Origin: [Flexibacter] sp. ATCC 35103 | GTDB lineage: Bacteria; Bacteroidota; Bacteroidia; Flavobacteriales; Flavobacteriaceae | Assembly: GCF_001975985.1 (NCBI RefSeq) | Contig: NZ_MTQF01000003.1 | Span: forward strand, 487,425 to 551,424 | Reading direction: 5' to 3' | DNA: 64,000 nt | Shown here: one piece after another, positions 46,701 to 55,900 of the stretch | Position numbering within the stretch: position 1 is the first letter of the stretch | Layout of the letters: every line of letters begins with the position of its first letter | Position numbers and translations under genes: made by a program | The notes under the pieces: model-generated | Databases searched by the model: none | What the model was told of the DNA's origin: nothing | What the model saw: only the letters and a program-made list of their open reading frames with translations

Positions 46701-48177
46701 TGATCGGGATAACAGTCGCTTGACCTGTTGGGACTGTCTGGTAATCGTTGTTCGCAGTTAAAGTGTTAATGTCTTTTACAGTTCCGGTGATAACAGGACC
46801 TACACTATTTCCATTTCCATTTAATATTTCAAACGTATTGTAAGTACTGTAAACGTAAAATCTCACATATACTGTTTCATTAGGAAGAACAGGGCTTATA
46901 TCTGATGCAAAAGTATTCGTCAAAGCAGTCCATGTTGTAGCGCTATTCGTTTCAGGAATTAAAGTCTTTACTCCGGTAACGAAATTTATATCCTTTGAAT
47001 ATCTAACTTGAAATTTTTGACCATTTGCACCTCTGTAACTAAAATTAAATTGCTTTAGATTTAATTGATGGTTGGCATCTGCAGGATTAATTTTAAATTG
47101 AATGTATTTATTAGCATCAAAACTACCCCCATTTTGAGAGGGATCAGGCCAATTTCCTGTTTGAAAAAAAGCGCTTGTAGTATTTTCATAAACATAAGAA
47201 AGCGATGCTCCACTTGCTGTTAAAGGTGAATTAGGATTTACATAAGTATTTGTAACAGGATTAAAACTTGATGAAGCACCATTCCAAAGAGATAAATTAT
47301 CATCTGTAGTATTTGTAATTGTTACTTTTATGGTAGCTGTAGAAGTACCACTTGGTCCTGTAATTGTATAGTTAAAAGAAGATGAACCTGTAAATCCCTG
47401 TGCAGGATTAAAAGTTATAGTTTTATCCGGATTAATTATAGCAGTTCCCTCAGATGTTGCTGGATTAGAAATTGTTAAAGTAGTAACAGTTTCTTTTTTA
47501 ACATCATTACTTAAAGGATTGATATTCACCGCCAACTCTTTTGTAGTGCTCACATAATCATTGATCGCTAATATTTTAGAAGAGTCAAAACTTGTGATAG
47601 TTCCTCTGATAAGAGGTACAACATTATTGGTATCAGTTCCCGTTTTTACTTCAAAAGTATTGTAAGTGCTATAAGAATAGACTCTTACATAAACGGTTTC
47701 AGATTCTAATACAGGATTTATCTCTGCTGAAAAACTTAGGTTATAAGTTGTCCATGAGCTTGGAGTTGTAGTTTCTGTAATTAAATCTTTTACTCCCGTA
47801 GCAAAAGAAGCATCTTTAGAATATTTAATTCTAAATTTTCCTGAACCAGATCTAACCTGAAAAATAAAATTGCTTAAATCTGCTTTATAACCAGTATTAG
47901 GTTTTATGGTAAACTGAATATATTTTGTTGGGTTATATTCACCACCATTATCTGCGGGAGTTGGCCATCCTCCTGTTTGAAAAAAAGTGTCACTACTGTT
48001 GTATGAGGTGTAATTATTGGTTACTCCGTTATTTGTAGATAAATTTTGGGAGGTAACATTAGCAACAGAATAAGTTGGACTTAAAGTATTAGCATTAGCT
48101 GCATTCCATTTTACCAAATCAACTTGACTGAATCCTAGAAACGGTAAAAATAAAAATAAAAGTAAAGTTTTTTTCAT
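43732..48177 (-). CDS. Giant T9SS type C secreted protein with cadherin-like and PA14-like domains
   Basis: The 1481-residue protein has a signal peptide (MKKTLLLFLFLPFLGFSQ). Two copies of a roughly 170-residue beta module follow (about 20-195 and 295-465, each with YVR-Y-YSTYNTFE). Each is followed by a cadherin-like/tandem-95 repeat (TFNPAQGFTGSSSFNYTITG; TFTPASNFNGTTSFTYTL). PA14-like segments (FGADDGVRLYIDGTLV) come next. The C-terminal region shared with three neighbours follows (YWSSPV ... KGYIIRGPQ ... LLGNPYPSALNA ... IQGRALPF). A Pro/Thr/Asp-rich 13-residue repeat and a type C sorting signal (VYVYDILGRNVFS ... KIITKKIIL) end it. It is probably a cell-surface or secreted adhesin or glycan binder. 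Confidence 0.88.
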   Translation of the reverse strand: MKKTLLLFLFLPFLGFSQVDLVKWNAANANTLSPTYSVANVTSQNLSTNNGVTNNYTSYNSSDTFFQTGGWPTPADNGGEYNPTKYIQFTIKPNTGYKADLSNFIFQVRSGSGKFRIKYSKDASFATGVKDLITETTTPSSWTTYNLSFSAEINPVLESETVYVRVYSYSTYNTFEVKTGTDTNNVVPLIRGTITSFDSSKILAINDYVSTTKELAVNINPLSNDVKKETVTTLTISNPATSEGTAIINPDKTITFNPAQGFTGSSSFNYTITGPSGTSTATIKVTITNTTDDNLSLWNGASSSFNPVTNTYVNPNSPLTASGASLSYVYENTTSAFFQTGNWPDPSQNGGSFDANKYIQFKINPADANHQLNLKQFNFSYRGANGQKFQVRYSKDINFVTGVKTLIPETNSATTWTALTNTFASDISPVLPNETVYVRFYVYSTYNTFEILNGNGNSVGPVITGTVKDINTLTANNDYQTVPTGQATVIPIISNDVIGGSALQQITVTQPTNGTVTVNGTSSVTFTPASNFNGTTSFTYTLKNAASNYSSATVGLTAACTAALTAGNNYWKGYVYNYTGNTPAATTYAGSVAEKAIFDRNVGDGAITGDASVEANVFCNTAPSDKFFVRYLMKATTTAETYNISFGADDGVRLYIDGTLVPVTPANSWTDHSYVNYSAQYTFTAGTHDFVLEYYENAGSSRVSFSYGAVKGNPTVYGDFKWNVYGYTLPDISLPASSYAGTYVDNNLNINTQTSWDRTKSPSYASGWQGAPMGIDQFAIAYKRQGFPCGRYQIQLVNCDDVGEIYIDGVKVFTQSGYTNASVLINNGQQYSLNKNSKVDVRLREDAGDANIAINFIDVPFSYDGSTAPPANSSIIINNDFTLTNDLEVCSCTVAAGKTLTIATDKVLTVNENVTVNSTGKIVVQNSGSLVQTSNTSTYTGSTTSFELYRNTTPINRFDYTYWSSPVINQTLYNLSPNTLFDKYLEFDASINDWKYLNGGNYVMQPGKGYIIRGPQSYAAIGNPQIYTGKFVGVPNNGIISTPVTNKAGNTTTTNLLGNPYPSALNADQFYADNSSVIKGTFYLWTHSITPVPNANGQFVYSDSSYISYNATGSTGAGDTTNCTTCGGNKLTGNIASGQGFFVEAKTTGNVVFNNALRVKTTASNNQFSRTAKTTVEKNRVWLNLKNNDGAYNEMLLGYVTGATNELDDAYDGDTYASGTALYSILGENNLVIQGRALPFEEQKEIIPLGYIASSATEYTIGIESVDGFFKDKNVYLLDKTNNVVTNLSGERYTFKTEPGTFNDRFVLSFYQKTTETVTPPVVTDPKDPTTDTPVVTDPKDPATDTPVVTDPKDPTTDTPVVTDPKAPITDTPVTEPKTPSTTVPGGSPTPENPTLEVPDTPEITKKEIIIYQSNNQIFIESDLLNIESVYVYDILGRNVFSKENIHNTTYSTNQLSIQKQIIIVKVRTEDNKIITKKIIL
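44045..44221. repeat. 39-bp tandem repeats within the secreted protein gene
   Basis: Three full 39-bp units (44081-44119, 44120-44158, 44159-44197), a partial fourth and a degenerate 36-bp unit encode repeats of TDPKDPTTDTPVV on the minus strand. They form an extended linker just before the T9SS sorting signal. Copy number could vary by slippage. Confidence 0.85.
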
Positions 48178-48228
48178 GTTATGTGTTTTCTATCAACTTG
48201 TTATGCTGGCATAAGAAATAAGCCCGCG

Positions 48229-48261
48229 CAAATATAGATACATCTACGGGTTGTAATTCAA
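48229..48261 (-). promoter_or_regulatory. Promoter of the giant secreted protein gene
   Basis: On the minus strand TTG (48259-48261), 22 bases and TATATTTG (48229-48236) fit TTG-N17-23-TAnnTTTG. The box is 51 bases from the ATG. Confidence 0.6.
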
Positions 48262-48286
48262 AAGGGTTTTTGTAAAGGTCATTTAA

Positions 48287-48316
48287 TCGATGAAATGTTA
48301 AAAAAGTCGATGAAAT
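48287..48316 (-). promoter_or_regulatory. Direct repeat, possible activator site
   Basis: ATTTCATCGA occurs twice on the minus strand with a 20-base period (48307-48316 and 48287-48296), starting 25 bases upstream of the -33 element. Spacing and position suit a dimeric activator such as a LytTR regulator. Confidence 0.4.
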
Positions 48317-48530
48317 GCACTGTAAAAATGAAGGATTTGTGGAATTTCTTATAAAATCACAATTTTAAATATAGGAAAAATCGTAAAATAACGATAAAAA
48401 CAACACTCTTTTTAGATAGATAGTTATAAAAAACGTCTGTTGAGTGAATAATTCGTAGAAAAGTTATAAAATACAACTAATTAGATTATAGGAAAAATCA
48501 TGCTGCTTAGTCACTTAAGAGGAAATAATT
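48317..48530. other. AT-rich intergenic region, nothing recognised
   Basis: Between the activator-like repeats and recX there is only AT-rich DNA, with no reading frame or hairpin that I can support. Confidence 0.4.
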
Positions 48531-48998
48531 TTAATTGTCTAAATTCTTTTCTAAAAAAGTCACTTTATCGTAAACTAAAAAACTTTCATAACCTCTTCTC
48601 AACATATAATCACAGAATTTCTTTCTCTTTTTCAAAGTGTTTTTTTCCGTAATACTATTCCAGCATTTTTCAGAAAGCAAGTCAAAAGTCGTTTCATACT
48701 CTTCGGGGGAGATTTCTTTCAATGCTAAAGTGATATTGAAAGACGAAATCTGTCTTAATTTAAGTTCATTTGTAATTCTAATTCTTCCCCAATTTTTTAT
48801 GCGGTGTTTTCCCCGTGCAAAACTACATGCAAAACGAGTCTCATTCAGGAAGTTACTTTCAATTAATTGAACCACAATAGAATCAATTTCGTCAGGAGCC
48901 ATTTTTAAGCTATATAATTTGCTTACAACCTCTGTATGGCATCTTTCCTGATAGGCGCAAAAGTGCTCTAATTTTAACAAAACCTCTTTGTTTATCAT
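48531..48998 (-). CDS. recX: Regulatory protein RecX
   Basis: The 155-residue protein is made of three-helix RecX repeats: LLKLEHFCAYQERCHTEVVS-KL, then VVQLIESNFLNETRFACSFA and the signature GRIRITNELKLRQIS, then a third repeat ending YDKVTFL. RecX binds the RecA filament and limits its activity. Length matches other Bacteroidota RecX proteins. It stands alone with no recA nearby, and lies between two outward-facing secreted-protein genes. Confidence 0.93.
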   Translation of the reverse strand: MINKEVLLKLEHFCAYQERCHTEVVSKLYSLKMAPDEIDSIVVQLIESNFLNETRFACSFARGKHRIKNWGRIRITNELKLRQISSFNITLALKEISPEEYETTFDLLSEKCWNSITEKNTLKKRKKFCDYMLRRGYESFLVYDKVTFLEKNLDN

Positions 48999-49303
48999 GA
49001 CTTTGGCAATTTAATTTTTCAAATTATAAAATTTTGTCTTTTCGTTATAAAAAGTAAGAATTTACAACTATAACGTTATTTTTTTGGGAAAACTATGTTA
49101 AATAATTTGGGAATACATAATTTTTGTAAGTAAATATCACTTTTTATTTCATAAGTATCTTTAATTCAGTAACTTAGACTTAATGCTTTCTTTAAGAAAT
49201 TAAGATTTTCAATTTAATCTTAAAACCGCAAAAAAAATCTTTTTTTTCAGGATTTCCTACTGGTAGCACATAAAATATGCATTAATCTTAAATTCCTACT
49301 ATT
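48999..49303. other. 305-bp divergent promoter region
   Basis: No gene is seen. It must hold promoters for recX (minus) and the glycine-rich secreted protein (plus), but no full TTG-N-TAnnTTTG match was found. TAACGTTATT (49071-49080) and CTATGTTAAA (from 49093) are possible LytTR-like half-sites. Confidence 0.35.
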
Positions 49304-52300
49304 ATGAGACGAAAATTACTTTTACTCGCCTTTTTTTCTATTTTTTATTCATGGTCTCAGACCACTACCACATTTACAAATAATGGTTCATTTGTCGTCG
49401 CGGCAGGACTTACATCCTTAACAGCAGAATGTTGGGGAGCAGGAGGATCCGGAGGAGGTAATGATACAAGTGCCTCAGCTGGCGGTGGCGGTGGCGGTGG
49501 TTACAGTAAAGCTACAATAACTATAACACCAAATACAACAATAAATTATTTGGTTGGTGTTGGACCAACAGGTACTACTGCAAGTGGTGCTAGCGGACCA
49601 GCTTCAACTTTTTCGACAGTTTCAGCAAATGGCGGCGGCGGCGGTACAAGTGGTACTGGTGGTGCTGCAGGTATTGGTGGCGCAGCTGGTACAGGTACAA
49701 GTTTTTCCGGAGGGAAAGGATCTAATGGAAGTCTTGTACTGGCATTATTATATTCAGGGGGCGCTGGTGGTGGCGCAGGTACTGCTTCAAATGGTAATGA
49801 CGCGGCTGCTGGCGGTGGTGGAGCTGCTGTTACCGGAGGCGGAGCCGGAGGTAATGGTGCAACTTTAGCCGGGAACGGAAGCAATGGTGTTACACCCGGC
49901 GGCGGCGGCGGCGGCGGTTTGGTTTTGCTGGGTATTGGTAACAACAAAGGAGGAAATGGTGGAAACGGCCAGATAAAAATAACATACACATGTCCAACTT
50001 ACAGCATGACCGGAGCTACAGGATCCAATGCCTGTGCTACTGACGGAAATTCTACAATAACCGTATCAGGAAGTGCTGCAAATTTACCTGTGGGTACTTA
50101 TACGGTAACTTATAACCGAAGCAATCCTGCACTAACCGCATTAACAGCAACAATGACAGTTGGTACAGCAGGTACAGGAACATTTACAGCAGTTGGTTTG
50201 ACTAATGTAGGAACCAGCGCTATTACTATCACGGCAATAGCATCAGGAACTTGTTCCTCTACCATTTCAACAACAAATGTGGCTAATGTTACAATTTTTG
50301 GAGCAAGTGCAGGAGGATCAGTTAGCGGAGGTACTACAATTTGTAGTGGTCTTACAAGTGCTTCATTACCATTGACCGGACAAACCGGGACGGTTGTAAA
50401 ATGGCAATTTTCAGTAACTCCATTTTCTGCCTGGACAGATATTGCAGGAACAGCCGGACTTACAGCATATACTTCCGGAGCTCTAACACAAACTACTCAG
50501 TTCAGAGCTGTAGTTCAAAACGGACCATGCAGTACTTCAAATTCTAGCTTTACAACTGTTACTGTAAATGTTTTGCCTTCAGCTCCGGTTGTAGGCACAA
50601 TTACATTACCTACTTGTGCTGTTCCTACAGGAAGTGTCGCTTTAAGCGGATTACCTTCCGGCGGAGTTTTGACCATGTATCCTGGTGCTACTGTAAAACC
50701 CTACAGCGGCACAACGGCTAATGTAACGGGGCTTTCTGCCAATACGTATACTTTTACAGTTAGCAACGGAAGTTGTACTTCTTTAAGTTCAACCAATGCT
50801 TTGGTGCCTGGACTGGTTACAAATACTTACACAACTTCATGGTCGAACGGTACACCAACTGCTGACCAGAATATTGTTTTTGCAGGAAATTATACCTCCG
50901 CCGGAGCAGGTATAGGAGATATTACGGCCTGTAGCTGTACGGTTAATTCCGGAGTAAATGTTACTATTCAGTCTTTTGACACGCTAACTTTAACCAACGC
51001 ATTAACAAATAATAGCGGAACGGTAACTTTTCAGAATAGTTCCAGTTTAATACAAAATACAAATGCTGTTAACATAGGTAATATTGTTTATAAACGTACA
51101 GCTTCAAACGTTCGTCTTGCTGATTTTGTTTATTGGTCTACACCGGTTAACCCACAGAAATTGGTAGATGTTTCTCCTCTAACGTTATATGATAAATATT
51201 TTGGGTTTGACGGAACAAATTGGGTAAGCACCAATTCAAGTTTAAGTATGGTAGTTGGCAAAGGATATATTATACGCGGACCACAAACGTATTCGACTAC
51301 AGTAGGAGCAGATTATACAGCGTCGTTTATTGGTGTGCCAAACAATGGGAACGTATCTGCTGAAACTGTACAAACAGGCAATCTTTACTTAATTGGAAAT
51401 CCATATCCATCAGCTCTAAAAGCAGAAACTTTCCTGGGAGCAAATACATTTTTAGATGGTACTTTGTATTTTTGGACACATAATACCGCAGCGGTTTTTG
51501 GTCCTGGATATCAATATAATTCAGGAGATTATGCAAGTTACAATTTGAGTGGTGGCGTAGGGACTGCACCTGCTCCAAGCGGAAGCATTCCCGGAAATAA
51601 TAATAACACACCTTCTGGAAGAATTGCTGCGGGACAATCCTTTTTTGCAACTGCCAATGGTTCGGGAACTATTGCATTTAATAATACAATGCGAATAGGC
51701 GGAAATAATAATGGTCAGTTTTTTAAAGCCAGTGAATCCTCAAAAGAAACACAAGCTGAAGCACATCGCATTTGGCTGAATATGACAAATGAAGAAGGAG
51801 CTTTTAAACAACTACTAGTAGCATATGTCGATGGTGCTACAAATGATTTTGAAAACAGATACGACGGTATAACCTTTGATGCAAATCCATATTTAGATTT
51901 TTATAGCATTAGTGATGAAAATAATTATGTTATTCAGGGACGCTCGTTGCCTTTTGTCGATACAGACCTGGTGCGTTTAGGATATCGCAGTACTATTGCC
52001 GGTGATTTTACCATTGCCATCGATCATGCCGAGGGAAGTTTAAGCAATCACGCTATTTATCTTGAGGATAAAGTTACTAACGTTATTCACGACCTTCAAG
52101 CCAGCAATTATACATTTTTTACAGGAACAGGAACCTTCGCAGACAGGTTTGTTTTACGTTATACTAATTCGACATTAGGAGTTATAGATAATGAATTAAT
52201 TAATCAGGATTTGACAGTGTCTGTTAGTAATAAAATAATTACAATAAATGCTGCTAAAAATGAAAATTTAAGCACTGTTTTTGTCTATGATTTATCCGGA

Positions 52301-52435
52301 AAGTTGGTTTATAAAAAAACAGATATTTTAGATAACATTTTAAGAATTAACAATTTAAAAGTAAATAATCAGGTCTTATTTGTAAAGGTCATTTCAGATA
52401 CCAATCAGGTAACCACAAAAAAGATAATTTATTAA
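49304..52435 (+). CDS. Large T9SS type C secreted protein with glycine-rich N-domain
   Basis: The 1043-residue protein has a signal peptide (MRRKLLLLAFFSIFYSWSQ). A glycine-rich domain (about 25-225, GGSGGGNDTSASAGGGGGGG ... GGNGGNGQIKITYTC) resembles the fold seen in receptor-kinase glycine-rich regions. Ig-like beta repeats follow (SGGTTICSGLTSASLPLTG, about 345-420). The C-terminal region shared with its three neighbours begins with ACSCTVNSGVNVTI near 540. A type C sorting signal (VFVYDLSGKLVYKK ... QVTTKKIIY) ends it. It should be exported by the type IX system. The glycine region contains a GGC run in otherwise AT-rich DNA. Confidence 0.88.
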   Translation: MRRKLLLLAFFSIFYSWSQTTTTFTNNGSFVVAAGLTSLTAECWGAGGSGGGNDTSASAGGGGGGGYSKATITITPNTTINYLVGVGPTGTTASGASGPASTFSTVSANGGGGGTSGTGGAAGIGGAAGTGTSFSGGKGSNGSLVLALLYSGGAGGGAGTASNGNDAAAGGGGAAVTGGGAGGNGATLAGNGSNGVTPGGGGGGGLVLLGIGNNKGGNGGNGQIKITYTCPTYSMTGATGSNACATDGNSTITVSGSAANLPVGTYTVTYNRSNPALTALTATMTVGTAGTGTFTAVGLTNVGTSAITITAIASGTCSSTISTTNVANVTIFGASAGGSVSGGTTICSGLTSASLPLTGQTGTVVKWQFSVTPFSAWTDIAGTAGLTAYTSGALTQTTQFRAVVQNGPCSTSNSSFTTVTVNVLPSAPVVGTITLPTCAVPTGSVALSGLPSGGVLTMYPGATVKPYSGTTANVTGLSANTYTFTVSNGSCTSLSSTNALVPGLVTNTYTTSWSNGTPTADQNIVFAGNYTSAGAGIGDITACSCTVNSGVNVTIQSFDTLTLTNALTNNSGTVTFQNSSSLIQNTNAVNIGNIVYKRTASNVRLADFVYWSTPVNPQKLVDVSPLTLYDKYFGFDGTNWVSTNSSLSMVVGKGYIIRGPQTYSTTVGADYTASFIGVPNNGNVSAETVQTGNLYLIGNPYPSALKAETFLGANTFLDGTLYFWTHNTAAVFGPGYQYNSGDYASYNLSGGVGTAPAPSGSIPGNNNNTPSGRIAAGQSFFATANGSGTIAFNNTMRIGGNNNGQFFKASESSKETQAEAHRIWLNMTNEEGAFKQLLVAYVDGATNDFENRYDGITFDANPYLDFYSISDENNYVIQGRSLPFVDTDLVRLGYRSTIAGDFTIAIDHAEGSLSNHAIYLEDKVTNVIHDLQASNYTFFTGTGTFADRFVLRYTNSTLGVIDNELINQDLTVSVSNKIITINAAKNENLSTVFVYDLSGKLVYKKTDILDNILRINNLKVNNQVLFVKVISDTNQVTTKKIIY

Positions 52436-52452
52436 ATAATTCACTTTTGAGT

Positions 52453-52491
52453 TAAAAAAATCCATTTATAAATCTATAAATGGATTTTTTT
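52453..52491 (+). terminator. Rho-independent terminator
   Basis: AAATCCATTTATA pairs perfectly with TATAAATGGATTT around AATC, with A and T runs on either side. Confidence 0.9.
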
Positions 52492-52920
52492 ATGCAAAAA
52501 ATCAAAAAATTAAGGTTCAAAAAGTAAGTTTATTTATCTGAATTATTTTTAAGTTTGTCAAAAAGATGTATTTCATCGGATATTTATGTTGTTTATCGGA
52601 AAAGAGTGTTTTTCAAAAAAAAGACTTGTGAAACACTCTTTTTTATACTTTATTTGAAGTGAAATTTCTTAAAAGAAGAATTTACGTTCTTTCAAGTGTT
52701 GAAATTTAAATAGTTATCTTTTTGATGTAGTTGAGGTATATTTTGCCTGCTTTATTTGAAAATTATTTTGTAAATAAAAACTTTCAAGTCAGCAGAAAAA
52801 TGTTTTAGAAATTGAACATGCAAAACAGTGGTGATGGAAAATAGTAAAGTATTAAATAACAGCACTTTGGTTTTTTAAGAAAAATACAATTCCAAAATAA
52901 AAATAAACACCAATACCTGT
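52492..52920. other. Intergenic region with an orphan terminator-like hairpin
   Basis: AAAAGAGTGTTT (52600-52611) pairs with AAACACTCTTTT (52631-52642) and is followed by a T run, but no gene ends nearby. TTTCATCGG and TTTATCGG (52572-52600), with their ATCGG parts 20 bases apart, resemble the repeats before the gene ending at 48177. No exact promoter or reading frame was seen. Confidence 0.45.
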
Positions 52921-55900
52921 ATGATTCAAAAACTACTTTTGTTCGTTCGTTCGATCTTTTTTCTGAAATTTAATTCTTCTTCAGGAAGGTCTTTTGCTCC
53001 AAATGTAAAATTGCTTTGTTTGGGGATGTTTTTTGTTTTTTCAAACAATTATGGGCAATGTGCTTATCCAGGTGGAGCGACTGTTGTTGGTTCAGCTTAT
53101 ACTTTTTGTATTGATGGTACAAATACTTTTACTACACCAAGTATTAATGCTGGTAGGTATGTCTTAGTAAATGTAATTCAAGGATATCGATATACCTTCA
53201 GTGTTGGAGATGCTTGGAATAATAATGGAACTACAAATCGTGAAAATTTAACAATATTTGACGCTTCAAATAATTCGTTTTTAGCAGGAGGTTATGATAG
53301 AAGCCAGACCGGTGCAACGATTTCTAATTGGCCTTCTCCAATTTCGGGACAAATCAAAGTGTTACTCTCTAAAGATTGCGGAACAGCTGGTACGGGAGGG
53401 GCATTAACTCTTACTTTAAATTCTTCTACTAATACTCTCGATGACCAAACGGTTGCAGGAAATAATACATGGATGGCACATTTCTACAATTTTACAAGTG
53501 GTGTGCCGCCGGGAGGAAGTTCTCCACCAAATCCGGCAAATACAAATCCTTTTGCAGCTGCACAATATGCAGGTTATTATGATGCAGGTGCAGAAACAAT
53601 ACCAACAACATTTAATTTTAATGGTAATACGGCTTGTTTTCCTATTTATTCAAATGGAGCACAACTTACGAATATTTATACGGAGCAATTTGCTGTAAGA
53701 TCTCGCATGAAATCTACAAGACCAGCGGGTTGTTATTTAGTAACCATAAAAGGAGATGACGGTGTACGTTTGTATGTTGATAATGTACTTGTCTTTGATG
53801 AATGGATACAACAAAGTGCTGCAACGTACTCAAGTTTACTCGTTTATTTAAATGGGAATTCTGATCTTATATTAGATTATTACGAAAATGACGGGGCAAA
53901 CGAACTTAGTTTTAGTATAACTCCTTTCTCAGCATCATCAAATACGGTTACTGTTCCTGCTTCGACAACGGTTTGTAGTGCAACTTCGCCAGGCCTTTTA
54001 GACGGGTCTTCTTACCCTTACAATGGTACGACTGTAAATAAAACAATAAAATTCCAATGGCAATCAGCTCCGGATGTTTCGGGAGTTCCTGGTACATGGT
54101 CTAATATTGCATCAGCAACATCTGAAGATTATACTCCCGGAGCAATAACTACAACGACAGCCCCTAATATTACATGGTATAGACGTAATGTTTCGGCAGT
54201 CGCATCAAATGCTTCTTCTTGTACTTACAATAGTAATGAATTTGCTATAACTACTCGTGCTGCAACTGTAGGAGGAACAGTTACTGGCGGAACAACAATA
54301 TGTTCAGGAACACAGCCCGGAAATCTTACTTTGGCGGGAAACACTGGTTCTGTTACAAAATGGCAAAAAGCAAATAATACTGGTTTTACAGTAGGTCTTA
54401 CAGATATTGCAGTTACAACAAATACACTAACAGGTGCTACAATTGGAAATTTGACTGCTACGACTTATTTTAGAGCAGTAGTTCAAAATGCAGGTTGTCC
54501 GGCAAATTCCGGTTATGATACTGTCACAGTTACTTCGGTAAGTGTTGGAGGTACAGTTTCCGGAAGTAGTTCAGTTTGTGCGGGAACGAACAATACTGTA
54601 TTAACTTTAGCAGGAAATACAGGAAGTGTTGTTCGATGGGAATCATCTACAGATAATTTTGCATCGGTTATTACACCAATAACAAATACAACTGCAACAC
54701 TTAATGCAACAAATGTTTTAGTTACAACTTATTATCGTGCAGTAGTACAAAACGGGACTTGTCCGGTTCAAACTTCTTCAACTGGATCAGTAATGATTAC
54801 AAATCCAGCTGCAACGGGTGTTTCAATTTGTCAGGGAAGTTCAGGTTCTCTAACCTCTTCAGCTAGTTGTGGAGCAGTTGCACAAACACCATCGACTGCT
54901 TCAGGAACTGGAGGAACATCTAATGCTACAACTTATGGAGGTTCAGGTAATACAAATATTACTGTAAATTTTCCAGCATTACCAGCTGGGGCAGTGGTAA
55001 CAAGTACTAATATTACAATAAGCTTTAATTCGCTAGGTAATTCCTGGAAAAGTGAGTTACTGGTTAGAGCAACACCTCCTGCTGCATTTGGTGCAGCACA
55101 GTCTGATTTAAATCCAGCTCCTACATCTGCTGCTAATGATTCGCCAGGTAGTGTTTCTAATCTTCCATTAGGGACATGGGGAACTGGAAATCCTGCAGGT
55201 AACTGGGTATTTGCATTTAGAGAAAATTATGATGATAATGGTGTTAATCCGGATGCGACTATTTCAAACATTACTATTACAGTTAATTACACTTTACCAG
55301 GAACAATAGATTGGTATACTGTAGCTTCTGGAGGAACAAAGATAGGATCAGGATCTCCTTTTAATCCGGTTGGTGTTGCAGGTTCAGGTCTTGCAAATAC
55401 GAGTACTGCCGGTACCACATCTTACTATGCAGCGTGCTCGGGTGATTCAGGTTGTAGAACAAAAGTTGATTTTGTTATTAATGACACAACAGCTCCAACA
55501 GTATCAACGACTCAGCCAACTTGTACAGTAAATACAGGAACTATTACAATTACCTCACCATCGCCTGCTGCGGGTATAACTTATAGCATAAACGGATCAA
55601 CCTATACAAATACAACAGGAATATTTACAGGAGTAGCGGTTGGGCCTTATAATGTTACGACCAAAAATAGTTCAGGATGTACCTCTGCCGTAACAGCAAT
55701 AAATATTAATGCGGCAACTGTTAAAACATGGACAGGTTCAACAAGTACAGATTGGAATGTAGGTGGAAACTGGAGTCCAAGCGGTGTGCCAACAGCTGCA
55801 GATTGTGTTGTGATACCAAATGTTACAACTAAGCCTATTATTACCGGAACAGGAGTAAATGGTTTTGCGCAAGCACTTACCGTAAACAATAGTGCCTCTT

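Noticed and set aside
49546..49989. Proline-rich 147-residue frame on the minus strand
   Set aside because: It is the complement of the glycine-codon runs of the secreted protein (GGN read backwards gives Pro); no start context or domain.
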